Shown here one piece after another: positions 1 through 10,771 of a DNA stretch of 64,000 nt. Every line of letters begins with the position of its first letter. Within the stretch, counting starts at the first letter, position 1. Position numbers and translations under genes: made by a program. Source of the DNA: Uranotaenia lowii (Eukaryota; Arthropoda; Insecta; Diptera; Culicidae); NCBI RefSeq assembly GCF_029784155.1, contig NC_073693.1, positions 165,593,104-165,657,103 of the forward strand, written 5' to 3'. The notes under the pieces are model-generated. The model was given only the letters and a program-made list of their open reading frames with translations, did no database searches and was not told the DNA's origin.

Positions 1-1129
1 TTCTGATGCGTTGATACATCAGACAAAAAAATCAAAAACAAAAATTCAAAATCGAAATCAAAAACTTATATTCAAATAAAATCAATGTTTGAATAACTAT
101 CTATCTTAGCCTTGTTACTTCTGTTAGTAAACTTTTCCGAACATTGAATTCAACTGTGTATCAAACCTGCAAGTAGGTCGAAGTTATTCATATCCACACA
201 TCTAATACAAGCACACCCACTATTGAACATTTCAATTCATTTAGTCTACCATTATAAAAAGCTTGCTTTCATTTAAGTATCGGAATTGGATTTCTCAACC
301 GCAAAAAGCTTTCTCGCACAGCGTGATTTCCAAGGCGGAATAAAAAGTGCGAAACCGTTTATGGGCAAGTTAGTAAATACCAAAACCATCTTGAAAACAT
401 CCTTTCCCATACATTCCGAGTTACTTATGTAGGTATACTTGCTCCGGATGTGTGGGTGCTCGAGAGATGGGGTTGGGGACGATTAAACCTTCACCAACGG
501 AGTATTTTTCTACTTGTGGTGCAGGAAAAAAAAAGAAGGTTCAAATGTCGTTAATGTTTATGTTTTTCTTTTCCATTTCTGGTGCGTCCATTAATAAATA
601 TAACCGAGTGGCGGCGTTTCCGTAATGATATCGTGACGAGTTGCCGCACTGTGGATGAATTCGTTAAAAGTTTTTAGCTTCGGGAACGTTCGTTGCTTTT
701 TTATGCGTTGTGATGTTAAGTGATTTTACTGGAATAATATCTTCATTTGAAAATAGAGGCCCACAACACAACGTTTATTGTTCGTAATGAATTTTAAAAG
801 CTAAAAAAAATTAGATCCACACTGAAAAATTTACCATTTATTATTAGTTAAGAATAAGGAAAAAAAATGACACAAATCACAAAAATGATCAGAAATAATC
901 AAAAATCGGCTGAAACGTTAAAATCGTATTTGAGTAGCTTAGGGCGAGTTCTGATTTATATTACTAGCCAAATCTTAAAAATTCTATGTCACCCCCTCTA
1001 AGGGGTGACTATGGATCAACTTTCATTAGATTATACTTGGAGACAGAATACTTTTTTATGTGAGTTGAATAACTGAGCTGGCGAATGGTGGATAATGTGC
1101 AACACAAGACCCCAAAATGGTCATATCAC
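1..1129. other. Unassigned AT-rich sequence
   Basis: I see no supported gene or recognisable element. The only local structure is a small hairpin at 988-1009, with 8-bp arms GTCACCCC and GGGGTGAC around a short loop. Confidence 0.5.
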
Positions 1130-1505
1130 CTCTTATCCACAATTCCTATCTCTACCTCCCCGTGGTACCGGCTGGGATGCGAGTAACCTAAGCGGAGATC
1201 GGCTGCCCAACCCCGGTGGATACTTTGGTCGCATGTAGACTGAGAAAGGTGGCCACACGCGGCTATTCTCCAGGTCAGGGGCGGCGTGCAACAACAATCT
1301 AGTGTCTGTTCTCCAGGTCATGAGCGGCTCCAACAGCGTCTGTCTCGCAGCAAGCGGCTGAATTTATGAATTGCTGCTCCCGCCAGCTAAGTCCAAGATG
1401 GCAGCCCCATCGCGGGATAGGGACCTTCGGCTAACAAACAACCCACTGCACCCGATTTCTTAAATTTTTACTGAAACTGAGACAAGAAATAACCGAATCG
1501 GGACT
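1130..1505 (+). other. 5' leader of the RTE-like element
   Basis: This stretch is much richer in GC than its surroundings. It carries repeated modules of the form CCAGGTCA followed by GGGCGGC or GAGCGGC at about 1271, 1313 and nearby, then a purine-rich run into the first open frame at 1506. It lies directly upstream of the endonuclease frame, so I read it as the element's 5' untranslated or promoter region. The short open frame on the opposite strand here looks incidental. Confidence 0.55.
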
Positions 1506-2423
1506 TTGGCAACGACTTTTAGCATGAAAACACGGACTAGAATTGGAATTTGGAATGTTTTGATCCTTGCTCAGCCAGGTAAGCTGGCTCAACTTGCTAG
1601 AGAAGCTAGCCGCCTCAAGCTAGAGGTATTGGGACTGAGCGAAATCGGTTGGCCTAACACTGGAGAACACAAGACACAATCCGGGCAAGTCTTGCTTTAC
1701 TCTGGCATACGAGGAGAACATGCTACTCGGGAACGAGGAGTTGGTTTCCTGTTAAGCCCGCAGGCCTACGCGGCCCTCATTAGATGGGAACCGATAAACG
1801 AAAGAATAATCGTAGCCAGATTTAGAACACGGGTTTTGAAACCTTACAATGGTCCAGTGTTACGCGCCAACTGACGTTGCCGACTTGCAGGAGAAAGAGC
1901 AGTTTCACAGTCAACTGAAAAGCGTGGTAGAGAAAATTCCGAAGGGTGACATTCAATTCCATTTGGGCGACTTCAACGCAAAGATTGGCTCTGACAATCA
2001 GGACGCCATGGTCTAGGACAGAAGAGCGAAAACGGAGAGCTGTTTGTAGAATTTTGTGGCAACAACAACATGGTGATTGGTGGATCGCTCTTCCCCCATC
2101 GACCAGCACATAAGGTCACTTGGGTATCCCGAGATGGCCGAACAGAAAATCAAATTGACCATATATGCATCAGCCGAAAACAGAAAACGAATCTACTTGA
2201 TGTCCGCAACAAACGAAGCGCAGACATTGCATCTGACCATCACCTCGTCCTTGGCGAGATACTACTGAGAGCTGCGCGTGTCCAACGGCGCGAGGAGAAA
2301 GTCGGGTGTCGATACGACGTCCGCTGGTTGGAGAATCCAGAGGTGAAAAGGGCATACTTTGAACAGCTAGAATCCCAAGCCTCGGAACTGCCAACAGACG
2401 GAACAATCGAAGAACGGTGGTGA
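1506..2423 (+). pseudogene. Endonuclease domain of the RTE-like LINE
   Basis: This is the N-terminal endonuclease that would nick the target DNA. The first open frame (1506-1874) starts with the strand-opening motif around RIGIWNVLILAQ and holds the catalytic glutamate in LGLSEIGW. A frameshift near 1845 moves the next part into another frame, where the motif GDFNAKIGSDN is readable at about 1965-2000. A third frame from 2070 carries NQIDHICISR and the C-terminal SDHHLV motif (about 2230-2250). All the core motifs of an AP-type endonuclease survive, but only across three frames, so the gene is dead. Confidence 0.8.
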
Positions 2424-2939
2424 AGAATCAAGAACGCCTTTATCACGATTAGCCATGATATTTTGGGTAAAGTCTGTGGAAGATGAAGTGGATGGATTTC
2501 GGATAAAACCTGGAAGATGGTCGATCATCGGAGAAAGGCGAAAGTCGGAATTGAGCAGGCATGTACCATGTATGTCATGTATGTCATCAAAAGCAGCCGC
2601 CCGCTTACGTTATGCGGAGCTGGAAAAGGCAGTTAAACGAGCTTGTAGACGAGACAAGAAAGCCTGGACAAACTCCCTAGCCGAAGAGGGAGAAAGAGCT
2701 GCCGCCAATGGAGATATCCGATTACTTTATGACATTTTTCGCCGCCTTAGTGATGCAAGTCCAATGCAAGAATGCCGCTGAAAGACCGAGCAAGTCAGCT
2801 GTTGACAGATCGAACAGATCAGCTTAAACGTTGGACTGAGCATTTTGAACAACTCTTCCGAGTCACGAATAGTGATGGCCAACCTAGAACCCGTAGCTCG
2901 AAGCGCCAACAGTAAGTCGCATTGATGGCGTCAAATAGA

Positions 2940-3639
2940 AGCAGCAATCGAAGACATGAAGTCCAGCAAAGCGCCTGGAATCGATTGCATTCCTGCTGAA
3001 ATGCTGAAAGCCAACCCTGCCTTGTCAGCACAAATGTTGCACCGTCTTTTCGCTGACATTTCAGATACTGCAACATTCCCGGCCGGCTGGATGCAGGGTG
3101 TCCTCGTAAAGGTCCCGAAGAAAGGAGTCCTGATAGAGTGCGGTTACTGGCGTGGCATAACTTTGATCTGTACAACTCTCAAAGTACTCTGCAAAGTGAT
3201 CCTGAACAGGATCCAGGAAAAAATCAGAGCTGCACTCCAACGGCACCAAGCTGGATTCCGATCCAGACCGTCATGTGTGGACCACATCACAACGCTACGA
3301 ATAATACTGGAACAAATCAATTCCAGAACTCTCTTCTACTGGTGTTCGTTGATTTTGAAAAAGCATTTGACTGATTGAACGCCGAACTAATCTGGGCGGC
3401 ACTACAGCGACGAGGAATCCCAGAGAAACTAATCCATCTCATCGAAGCACAATACGAGGCATTTTCGTGCAAGATGCTGTAAGACAGTGTCTTGTCTTAT
3501 CCAATCACGGTAACTGCTGGAGTGAGATAAGGCTACATTTTATCACCGCTGCTTTTTCTCATCGTAATAGATGAGATCTTGACTGGATCAATTGACTGTA
3601 GATCGAACCGAGGATTGCCGTGGAATCCTCCGACGATGG
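2940..3639 (+). pseudogene. Reverse transcriptase, N-terminal part, of the RTE-like LINE
   Basis: Fingers and palm of a non-LTR reverse transcriptase. Readable landmarks in order are KAPGIDCIPAEML (about 2965), YWRGITL with LKVLCKVILNRIQ (about 3145-3225), the motif HQAGFRSRPSC (about 3245), then after a one-base shift LLLVFVDFEKAFD (about 3335-3373). A stop follows that palm motif. The frame continues as a readable remnant to the residues NRGLPWNP, where the foldback element at 3640 cuts it. The catalytic DD motif lies beyond the insertion. Confidence 0.85.
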
Positions 3640-4281
3640 TGTAGGAAATAAGGCTAGTATAAACAAATGAAACGAATGTTGCACACTGAAAGATTGGCAA
3701 CACGGTAAATATTAAACGAGCTAGGAGCGCAAAGAAATATTCGGTTGGTCAACAGTCGGAAACATGCGTGAGCGTCGGGTAAAGAGAGAGAACAAATCTG
3801 TGGAGTTCTGAAGAAGATAGTGCGTCGCGTATATAGTGGGAAAGATAAACCAGTTAACAAACTAATTTCGTGGAAGAAGGATCGGTAAAGAATAAAGTGT
3901 GCAGAATTAGAATGAAAAAAAAAAACGCGTGGAATTTTGGTCGGTTTCGACAATACACAGTTGTTTGCGCCTAGGTCAGGCAAATAGAAATTTTGCTGCA
4001 GCATTTTTTACTTTTCGACAGGAAAATGAGCAGTTCTTGAAAAGAATGCATCTTCCGCGAAATTAGTTTGCGCAATATGCGGATTATGCGCGACGCACTC
4101 TCTTCTTCAGAACTCTACACATTTGTTCTCTCTCTCTTTACTTGACGCTCACGCATGTTTCCGACTGTTGACCAACCGAATATTTCTGTGCGCTCCTAGC
4201 TCGTTTACTATTTACCGTGTTGCCAATCTTTCAGTGTACAACTTTCGTTTCATTTATTTATACTAGCCTTATTTACTACAA
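3640..4281. mobile_element. Foldback MITE with about 240-bp terminal inverted repeats
   Basis: The left end begins near GTAGGAAATAAGGCTAGTA (3641) and the reverse complement of the right end (4279) begins GTAGTAAATAAGGCTAGTA. Similarity continues inward with few mismatches for about 240 bp (roughly 3641-3880 against 4040-4279), leaving a central spacer of about 160 bp. The word ATGG sits on both sides (3636-3639 and 4282-4285), a possible 4-bp target duplication. Removing the element rejoins the host reading frame from NRGLPWNP to MEQLNDLDLADD. No transposase is present. The superfamily is unresolved. Confidence 0.85.
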
Positions 4282-4890
4282 ATGGAGCAGCTAAACGACC
4301 TTGACCTGGCAGACGATATTGTTCTGCTCGCCCAAACACACCAAGACTTACAGAGCAAACTCGACGACCTCACTTAAAGCTCCAAGGCAGCAGGTCTCAA
4401 AATCAATGTACGAAAAACCAAGTCGATGGAAATCAACACAGAAAATCGTTCCAATTTCGTGGTAGCTGGACAACAGGTTGAGACAGTGGAGTGCTTCCAG
4501 TATCTTGGTAGCCAGATTACGCCTGATGGTGGTACCAAGAAGGACATCTAAACCCGGATCAGAAAAGCCCGATTTGCGTTTGCGAGTCTCCGAAACATCT
4601 GACGCTCACGCCAGATTTATCTACGAACTATGATCCGAGGTGGCCTGGCAATTGGATCTCAAACGTGGAACTCCATCGCCGGAGTCATCAAAAGGAGCTG
4701 GAGATCGAGATTCGGGAACGTAAGTGAAGATGGATTGGGCACACGCTGCGAAGAGATGAAAACGAGATTTCATGAAGAGGCCGGCCAGGAAGCTCGTGGC
4801 GGCGTAGTATAGCCGCTGGAATTCGCACAGTGGACGAGAACCTTGGCTGACAGCAAGTGAAGACATTGGCCCCGGATCGCCAGAATTGAA
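4282..4890 (+). pseudogene. Reverse transcriptase, C-terminal part, of the RTE-like LINE
   Basis: Continuation of the LINE after the foldback element. It opens with MEQLNDLDLADDIVLLAQT, which contains the catalytic DD pair of motif C. After an in-frame stop it continues with FVVAGQQVETVECFQYLGS (thumb region, about 4455-4510). Another stop and a frame change lead to the C-terminal segment around 4621-4810. The remnant fades near 4890. Together with the upstream part it gives an almost complete, inactive copy. Confidence 0.8.
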
Positions 4891-6854
4891 ATTTTCTATT
4901 AGAACCCTCTTATTTGATGCTTATTTTTTCAATAGATTTTTATGGCAATCCTCAATTTTTCTTATTCTGACGTACCGTCTTATCGAGAGAGATAGGCCAC
5001 GTGAATGAGAGGAAGAGAGTACAAAAAAGTCATATGAACGGCAAATACCACCCGCTAGTATTTGTATACAGTCGCACCCCATTAAGCTGTGAACGGATGA
5101 CTGGGAAAGTGAAATATCACCGACTGACGACGACGACGAACGACGGGGGTTTTGTTGGATGGAACAATTAATTTCATCATCCTCGGCGGAATGGAAGTAT
5201 GGAAGCGTCTCGTCGGCAATAAGATTCGTTTCCGAGAGAGCGTCTTTAGCTGTACGGCAATAAAGGTGTGAGTTCGAATTGTATGCTTGAGATTGACGTG
5301 GTTACCGATATGCTAGGGTAGAAAGTCCTAGCTAATTTATTTACAAAATTTTCTTAAATGTTTATCGCTTTCAACATTTAAAGGTTCCTCAAATGTGAAA
5401 AAACTACTTTAAATTCTAAGCATGAAAGACGAAAACTAGTAGCATTCCCCTGTCTAACGCGTATGTTATAGAAAGTATTCCCAGGTTTTTCTTCTTCACT
5501 TTCCTGTTAGCAGTTGAAGTGGGTGGCAAAAGTTATGTGAAAATAATAATTAAAAGGCTACGATTCCTGTGGATTGGACCCTACCCAACCCACTATGGGG
5601 CGGTTGAGTTATTTATTCCTTTCATGTTCGTTTGAGTGTGACTTTTGTAGAACATTCATTTTCCCTGTGGCGGCAGTAGGAAGTAGGTAAATGAGAATGT
5701 AATTCGTACCGGAAGTGATGATTATGGCTGGAAAGCCATCGGATTAGAGTGGCGTTTCTAATTCAGTTCATATGTCAAGTCGACGAGGTTGACTCCACTG
5801 CAAGATACCCACACAGAAAACAAAAGTTTTCATTATGAAAACACGCAAAATCACACTTCATTACGCTAACAAGAAAATACAACCTTTTCTTGTCCCTTGT
5901 CTGAGTTAGTCCTTATCGCTACTATTGTGTAAACTCAATTTTTTCTGAAATTCTTTGCTTTAACGTAATCTATTTTCTTTGACCTTCTTCAGAAAAAAAA
6001 CTTCAAATTAAACCAATATCCCTAATTGGTCTCGCATTCGAAGTATTTGTCGTTTTTTGTTTTCTCCGGAATACATCTGTGAAACCAGTTTTGGTTTACC
6101 ACACTGGTTGGTAAAATTTGATCCCTCTGGTTTTTCTCTGGACTGACGATAGTACCTTCCGTGGAAACTCCTACCTACTTACACTTGTCAATCTAAAACA
6201 GTGAGTGGGTACATTATTGCTTGCTAGACAAGAAATTTCCATTTTTCCTTTTTGCTGTCGTCAATTTCCGTGGAATCATCTTTCGTTTCGAGAGCATTAA
6301 TTTAACGTCAATTTAAAGGCTGAAAAAAAATCTGGCCTTCGAAAATGGTTACTTCATTATTATTTCCTAGTATGTTAATTTATATTGTATGGCTTATACT
6401 TTTCGTTTTAAACCAGACAAATCCATTTTCACTCTCTTACAATAAACTTCTGGATAACGGTGAATCTTTTCAGGAATTCAGAAGATTTTTAAGGCTCTTA
6501 GGTTTACGGAATAAAACATTTCGAACATAAAGATTCCCTGAAACATTATATTTTTATTGAAACTGTAAGGTGTCTTCTAAATTTCTTCCTTAAATAATTA
6601 GGATGGAACTCACACTTTTGCTCGTCTGAATAAGATTGCTTGCGTCTTTTTGTAGACTATTGAAAAGATATTTTAAACATCGTCAGCTCCAATGTTTTTC
6701 CAACGAGGAAATGAATGTGCTTGAAATCGCAGTGGATGTTGAAAAGGATCGATACCCGTCCCAGTGTTAGGAGCATAATGTAACATTTTAAACAATTGTA
6801 TCTTAATCAATAGAAAACAAGCAATGAAGAACTATCTTTCTCTCTACAGACAAT
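4891..6854. other. Unassigned sequence
   Basis: No supported gene. GC content rises modestly around 5040-5300 and 5560-5800, which could be unique host intergenic or intronic DNA. The 61-codon open frame at 6345-6530 has no recognisable motif. Confidence 0.4.
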
Positions 6855-7215
6855 AGAGAATTAAAGCCACAAGGATCAATTCTCTATCCACTGGTATTCA
6901 TAGTTTACATAATTGATACATTCTTGATGTTTTCAATAGGAAGAAATTGTCTACTCGGATGATAACACACATCAGAAAACTATTTAATACTAAATCAAAA
7001 TCTCGAACATGATTTTCAATCAGCAGCATATGTATTGTTTCATTTAAATCCCACGGAAATGAACTTTTTAAAAACCTACTTTATGCTGTTCAATATACGA
7101 GAAAATATCCAAATTTTAAATTTTTCTATTAAAAGATGTTGAAAAAAAAAGTTGTTTCATCAAAATATTCAGGCTTCATGGGTGAAAATATGAGATGGAA
7201 CGTTGACACAAAATG
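6855..7215 (+). pseudogene. Strongly decayed LINE reverse transcriptase fragment
   Basis: Conceptual translation gives KPQGSILYPLVFIVYI (about 6862-6910), matching the PQGSxLgPLLF motif of non-LTR reverse transcriptases. About 15 codons later there is a YSDDNTH-like segment resembling the YADD catalytic box, then residues resembling the downstream palm and thumb. Several stops and frame changes interrupt it. It is too short and decayed to place in a clade. Confidence 0.55.
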
Positions 7216-7224
7216 TTCTCTAGT

Positions 7225-7390
7225 TTTTCAACCAATTTTAACCAAATTTATAGTATTAAAAAGCTTGTAACGTGACTCAAATATAATTGCTAGACAATAT
7301 TCAGATACAATAATTTATTTTGATGTTTTTCAAATTCAAAGATAAAAAAAATATTGAAAAAAAGCTGTAGATCAGGTGTGAGGCACTTAA
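7225..7390 (-). repeat. Dispersed repeat family D1, copy 1
   Basis: On the minus strand this segment reads through GCTGAATATTGTCT-like and TTTGAGTCACGTTACAAG-like words, which also occur on the plus strand at about 10505-10610. A related stretch begins at 54405. It is an interspersed repeat of unknown class, with no coding content. Confidence 0.5.
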
Positions 7391-7538
7391 AAAAACTAAA
7401 ACTAACTTGTTTCTAAGTGAGCTGCAGTAAGCTATATGTTGAGCATAAGGAAATTTTTTTCAGAATTTTTCTGAGACTTTTTGTTAGCCTACATTTTCTG
7501 CGACTTTACTAACAGCTTAATTCAACTATGCATATGTA

Positions 7539-7960
7539 CAGACCCCGTTCGATTTTGGCAACATTCGATTTTGGCAACATCCGAGCAAAAACCGTTCGTT
7601 TTTGGCAACATCCAAAAAAGACGTTTTTTTTTGTAAGTTTTTTATTTTTTATTTTCATTTCAAATTAATCAAAATTAATGTAAAACGTAATATGAGCATG
7701 AAATTTTTGAATTCGGCTTTATTATAAGGGTTTTAAACAGTAAAAATATGAATTTTTCCATGTTTTACTGCTTAAAACTAATATAATTGAGCCGAATTGA
7801 AAATTTTTTTTGCTAATATAAGGTTTTACATCAATTTTGACTAATTTGAAATAAAAATTTCAAATAAAAAAGTGACAAAAAAAAACCGTTCGATTTTGGC
7901 AACATTCGATTTTGGCAACATAAAATTTTCGGGCGTGTTGCCAAAAACGAACGGGGTCTG
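7539..7960. mobile_element. Palindromic MITE of Tc1/mariner type
   Basis: This 422-bp element is almost entirely one inverted repeat, with a centre near 7750. Each end starts CAGACCCCGTTCG followed by TTTTGGCAAC words that recur two to three times in each subterminal region, which may be transposase-binding repeats. TA dinucleotides flank it at 7537-7538 and 7961-7962, as expected for a Tc1/mariner/pogo-type target duplication. No coding capacity. Confidence 0.9.
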
Positions 7961-7994
7961 TATAAGAAAAGCAATTTTATGGTTCGCTACGATA

Positions 7995-8055
7995 TTTGAT
8001 GATGATAAATATGATATATGATATGATATGATGATATAAATATGATAAATAAAAA
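7995..8055. repeat. GATATGAT-type low-complexity tract
   Basis: A short AT-rich tract with repeated GATGATAAATATGATAT-like words just beyond the palindromic MITE. It is simple-sequence DNA. Confidence 0.6.
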
Positions 8056-8689
8056 TGTGAAGTACTTGAGCCTTATGGTTTTCTTCGAACGTGTTCTATG
8101 AGTTTTCAGTTACAGCATGGTTTTTTGAAACAAAAATGTCACAAGTCAATTTGCACTGTTGTTTTTGGACCAAACTATTCGATACCTTTTTTGGTACAAA
8201 TATGACCAGTCTAGTATACACTAGGTTGCTCCAAATTTGTACGAGAAATTTCAAATCTGTGAAATGTTATGCGCTGCAATTTCAAATTGATCGTAGGCTT
8301 AGGCCCAAATTGATCCTAGGTTTGTTCGTTAAGAATATGTAATTCAGTTTTTTCTCAAAAGCTTTGAACCCCCTCTGCCCATTTTTTTGAATACGGGTTT
8401 TCTTAAAGTTTGAATTATGAATTGTGACAAATATTTCATCTGAAGATGCATTTCGATTAGAGTTTAGATAAAAAAGCCATTAAGCTTAAAACTGGGCTAT
8501 CCTTTTTAAGGATGATATTCATCATTGTTAATGAGGCGTCAAAAAGTTCGAACGCCCTGATCGGGTCACTAAATTTAAAATGCATGCCAATTCTTCAAAT
8601 ATTAACCTATTTCAATAATTTATATTTTTTAAATAAATGGTTGTGTATAATATTCACATCATGGATCAAAGAATAGTCCAGGAGAAATT
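8056..8689. other. Unassigned sequence
   Basis: No supported feature. The 83-codon open frame at 8091-8342 has no recognisable motif and AT-rich composition. Confidence 0.35.
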
Positions 8690-10291
8690 GTAAGGGAAAG
8701 TTGGATTACTTACTTACGAAACATCTAAAGAATTCACAGAAAACTGCTGCAAAAGTTATAGAAACAACTTTAAAATTTTTATTTCACATATGGATTATGT
8801 TTGTCCAGACTACAAGTAAGCACTTCTTGATATCAATGAGCAAAAGGGAGCCGGTCCGGACGGCTTACCGCCACTATTCATCAAAAGATGCTGTGAATCC
8901 CTAGCACTTCCAGTGAGCATGCTGTTTAACAAGTCATTGGAAACTTCTACTGTACCCATATTTTGTTGAAAACTATCGAGGCATATCAATCCTGAACTGC
9001 TTAGCAAAGGCATGAGTTCAGTTTCATCACATATCATCGCAGAATGCCAACATGGTTTCCGTAAAAAGAGATGAACACTAACTAACTTGATGGTGTATGT
9101 TCCTTTCATTAGTAGATCTCTATCCAATAAGAATCAAGTCGACGCAATTTATGTGGATTTCGCCAAAGCGTTCGATCGGCTCCCGCACAAACTACTTATC
9201 GATAAGCTTGACACTATCAGATTCCCCAAATGGCTGATCATGTGGCTAGAGTCATACCTTCAAGACAGCACCGCATTCGTCAGACAGGGTCACATAAATT
9301 CCACAACTTTCGCCGTTCCTTCTGGAGTTCCCCAAGAAAGCCACTTGGGCCCATTGCTATTTAATCTCTACATGAACGACCTTTGAATACTGATCGATTC
9401 GGAAATAATATTCTACGCCGACGATTAAAGTTGTATCGCACCATCATAGATTATGAAGACTGTGTTTCACTTCAACAAGACTTCGATAAACTTATGATTT
9501 GGTGTGGAGTGAATGCAATAGAGAAGAATCTAGGAAAATGTAAAATCTTGACTTTCTCCAGGAGCAGAACAGAGATAACATATAGTTACCTAGCGGGTGA
9601 TTTTGTGCTTGAGAAGGTTGAATCTATGAGGGATCATGGCGTTATTCTAGACAAATCGCTCACGTTTAAGGATCACCTAGCTTTGACCGTGGCTAAAGCT
9701 AAAACAGCGCTAGGATCTATCGTAGCCACACAAGAGGATTCAGTGATACCACCACTCTTAAAGTACTTTACTGTTCACTGGTCCGCCGTTCTGTTTTGGA
9801 GTATAATATCCAAATTTGGGCATCTTCATCCATAGGCGGTATGAAGCTGCTAAAATCTGTCCAGAAACGTTTCGTGCGATATGCACTGCCGAACTTACCC
9901 TGGAACGACACCACAACGGCTCCCCCCTTACGACGATCGAAGCGGAACCCTGAAAATCGAACCAATCGGATCTCGTGTATTACTCCTTCGGCGTGTATTC
10001 ATCTTTGATATTTTATCTGGAAACATCGACAGTACCAACCTGATCGAAATGATACCATTCCATGTCCTTTCCCGCGCTTTGCGCAATTACGAACCATTAA
10101 GGATGATGAATTACGGACGAAAAGAATTTTATAACCCCTTTGATATTTCTTGTATGCTTTTTTACCAAGTGTATTCGTGTTTCGACTTTAATATAAGTAA
10201 GGATAGTTTTAAGTGTAGATTAAAAGAAAATCAGTCTGTGTGATATTGAGTTATCGTAGACCGTGAACAATAAATAAATAAATAAATAAAA
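8690..10291 (+). mobile_element. 5'-truncated LINE of the CR1/Jockey group with (AATA)n tail
   Basis: A LINE fragment running from inside the reverse transcriptase to the 3' end. The tail AATAAATAAATAAATA at about 10268-10287 is a tetranucleotide 3' repeat typical of several CR1/Jockey-group elements. The coding part is described separately. The 5' end fades near 8690 without a visible target duplication. The clade assignment is inferred from motif style. Confidence 0.8.
8830..10243 (+). pseudogene. Reverse transcriptase of the (AATA)n-tailed LINE
   Basis: Motifs in order: GAGPDGLPPLFIKR (about 8848), NYRGISILNCLAKA (about 8972-9010), a frameshifted HGFRKK-like segment (about 9050), YVDFAKAFDRLPHKLL (about 9149-9200), SGVPQESHLGPLLF (about 9320-9362) and YADD (about 9413). 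The PQG glycine is replaced by glutamate. A one-base deletion directly after YADD shifts the frame, so the following KLYRT segment is out of register. The downstream thumb and C-terminal region are readable with two more frame changes to a stop near 10243. The protein is inactive. Confidence 0.85.
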
Positions 10292-10459
10292 TTCTAAATG
10301 AAAAAAGTTGTAAATAGTTTATGTCAGTTTTTGTAATTTTTTTGTTACTGTTGGTTTAAATTTTGTTTTATACGACGTAATAAAAGCTCACTCGAATTAT
10401 GTATCTTCAGGGAAAATTAATCTTTTAAAATCCCATTTTTTCGCTGCAAAAATCCAAGA

Positions 10460-10770
10460 AGCTTATTTTTTGCGGATTCTTTTTCTAGAATTTGAATAAC
10501 GTAAAACTGAAGTGTTGTAGCTGAATATTGTCTATTTAAGTCATATTTGAGTCACATTACGAGGTTCCTAAGACTATGAATTTTGTAAAAATCGGTAGAG
10601 AGTGATGGAGCGAATTTAAGCGATAAGTGTCAAATTGACATTCGAGGTCTGATAAGGGAGTTTTATTTTATCTGGGCTTTCAGGGTGCGTCCATAAAAAA
10701 GTAATGATGAAAAGTTTTAGATTTTATTAGTTCATTGAGGGTTTCAGTAGCCTTTTTTTAAGTTATTAAG
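10460..10770 (+). repeat. Dispersed repeat family D1, copy 2
   Basis: It shares the words GAGTCACATTACGAGG, AATTTTGTAAAAATCGGT and GCGTCCATAAAAAAGT with slightly diverged counterparts at 54405-54560. It also matches the minus-strand copy at 7225-7390. The class is unknown and there is no coding potential. It ends just before the next LINE fossil. Confidence 0.6.
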
Positions 10771-10771
10771 T

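Larger units (their letters stand above)
1130..4890 (+). mobile_element. RTE-like non-LTR retrotransposon, decayed
   Basis: This is a near full-length LINE fossil of the EN-RT type that insect annotations often call craniofacial development protein 2-like. From left to right it has a GC-rich leader (1130-1505), an apurinic-type endonuclease domain (about 1506-2290), a linker, a reverse transcriptase (about 2940-4400) and a C-terminal tail ending near 4890. The reading frame is broken by several frameshifts and stops and by a 642-bp foldback element at 3640-4281. Assignment to the RTE group comes from recalled protein patterns, so the exact clade is an inference. It cannot be autonomous now. 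Confidence 0.85.

Noticed and set aside
3654..4004. 116-codon minus-strand frame
   Set aside because: It lies inside the foldback MITE and consists mostly of its inverted terminus, with no coding motif.
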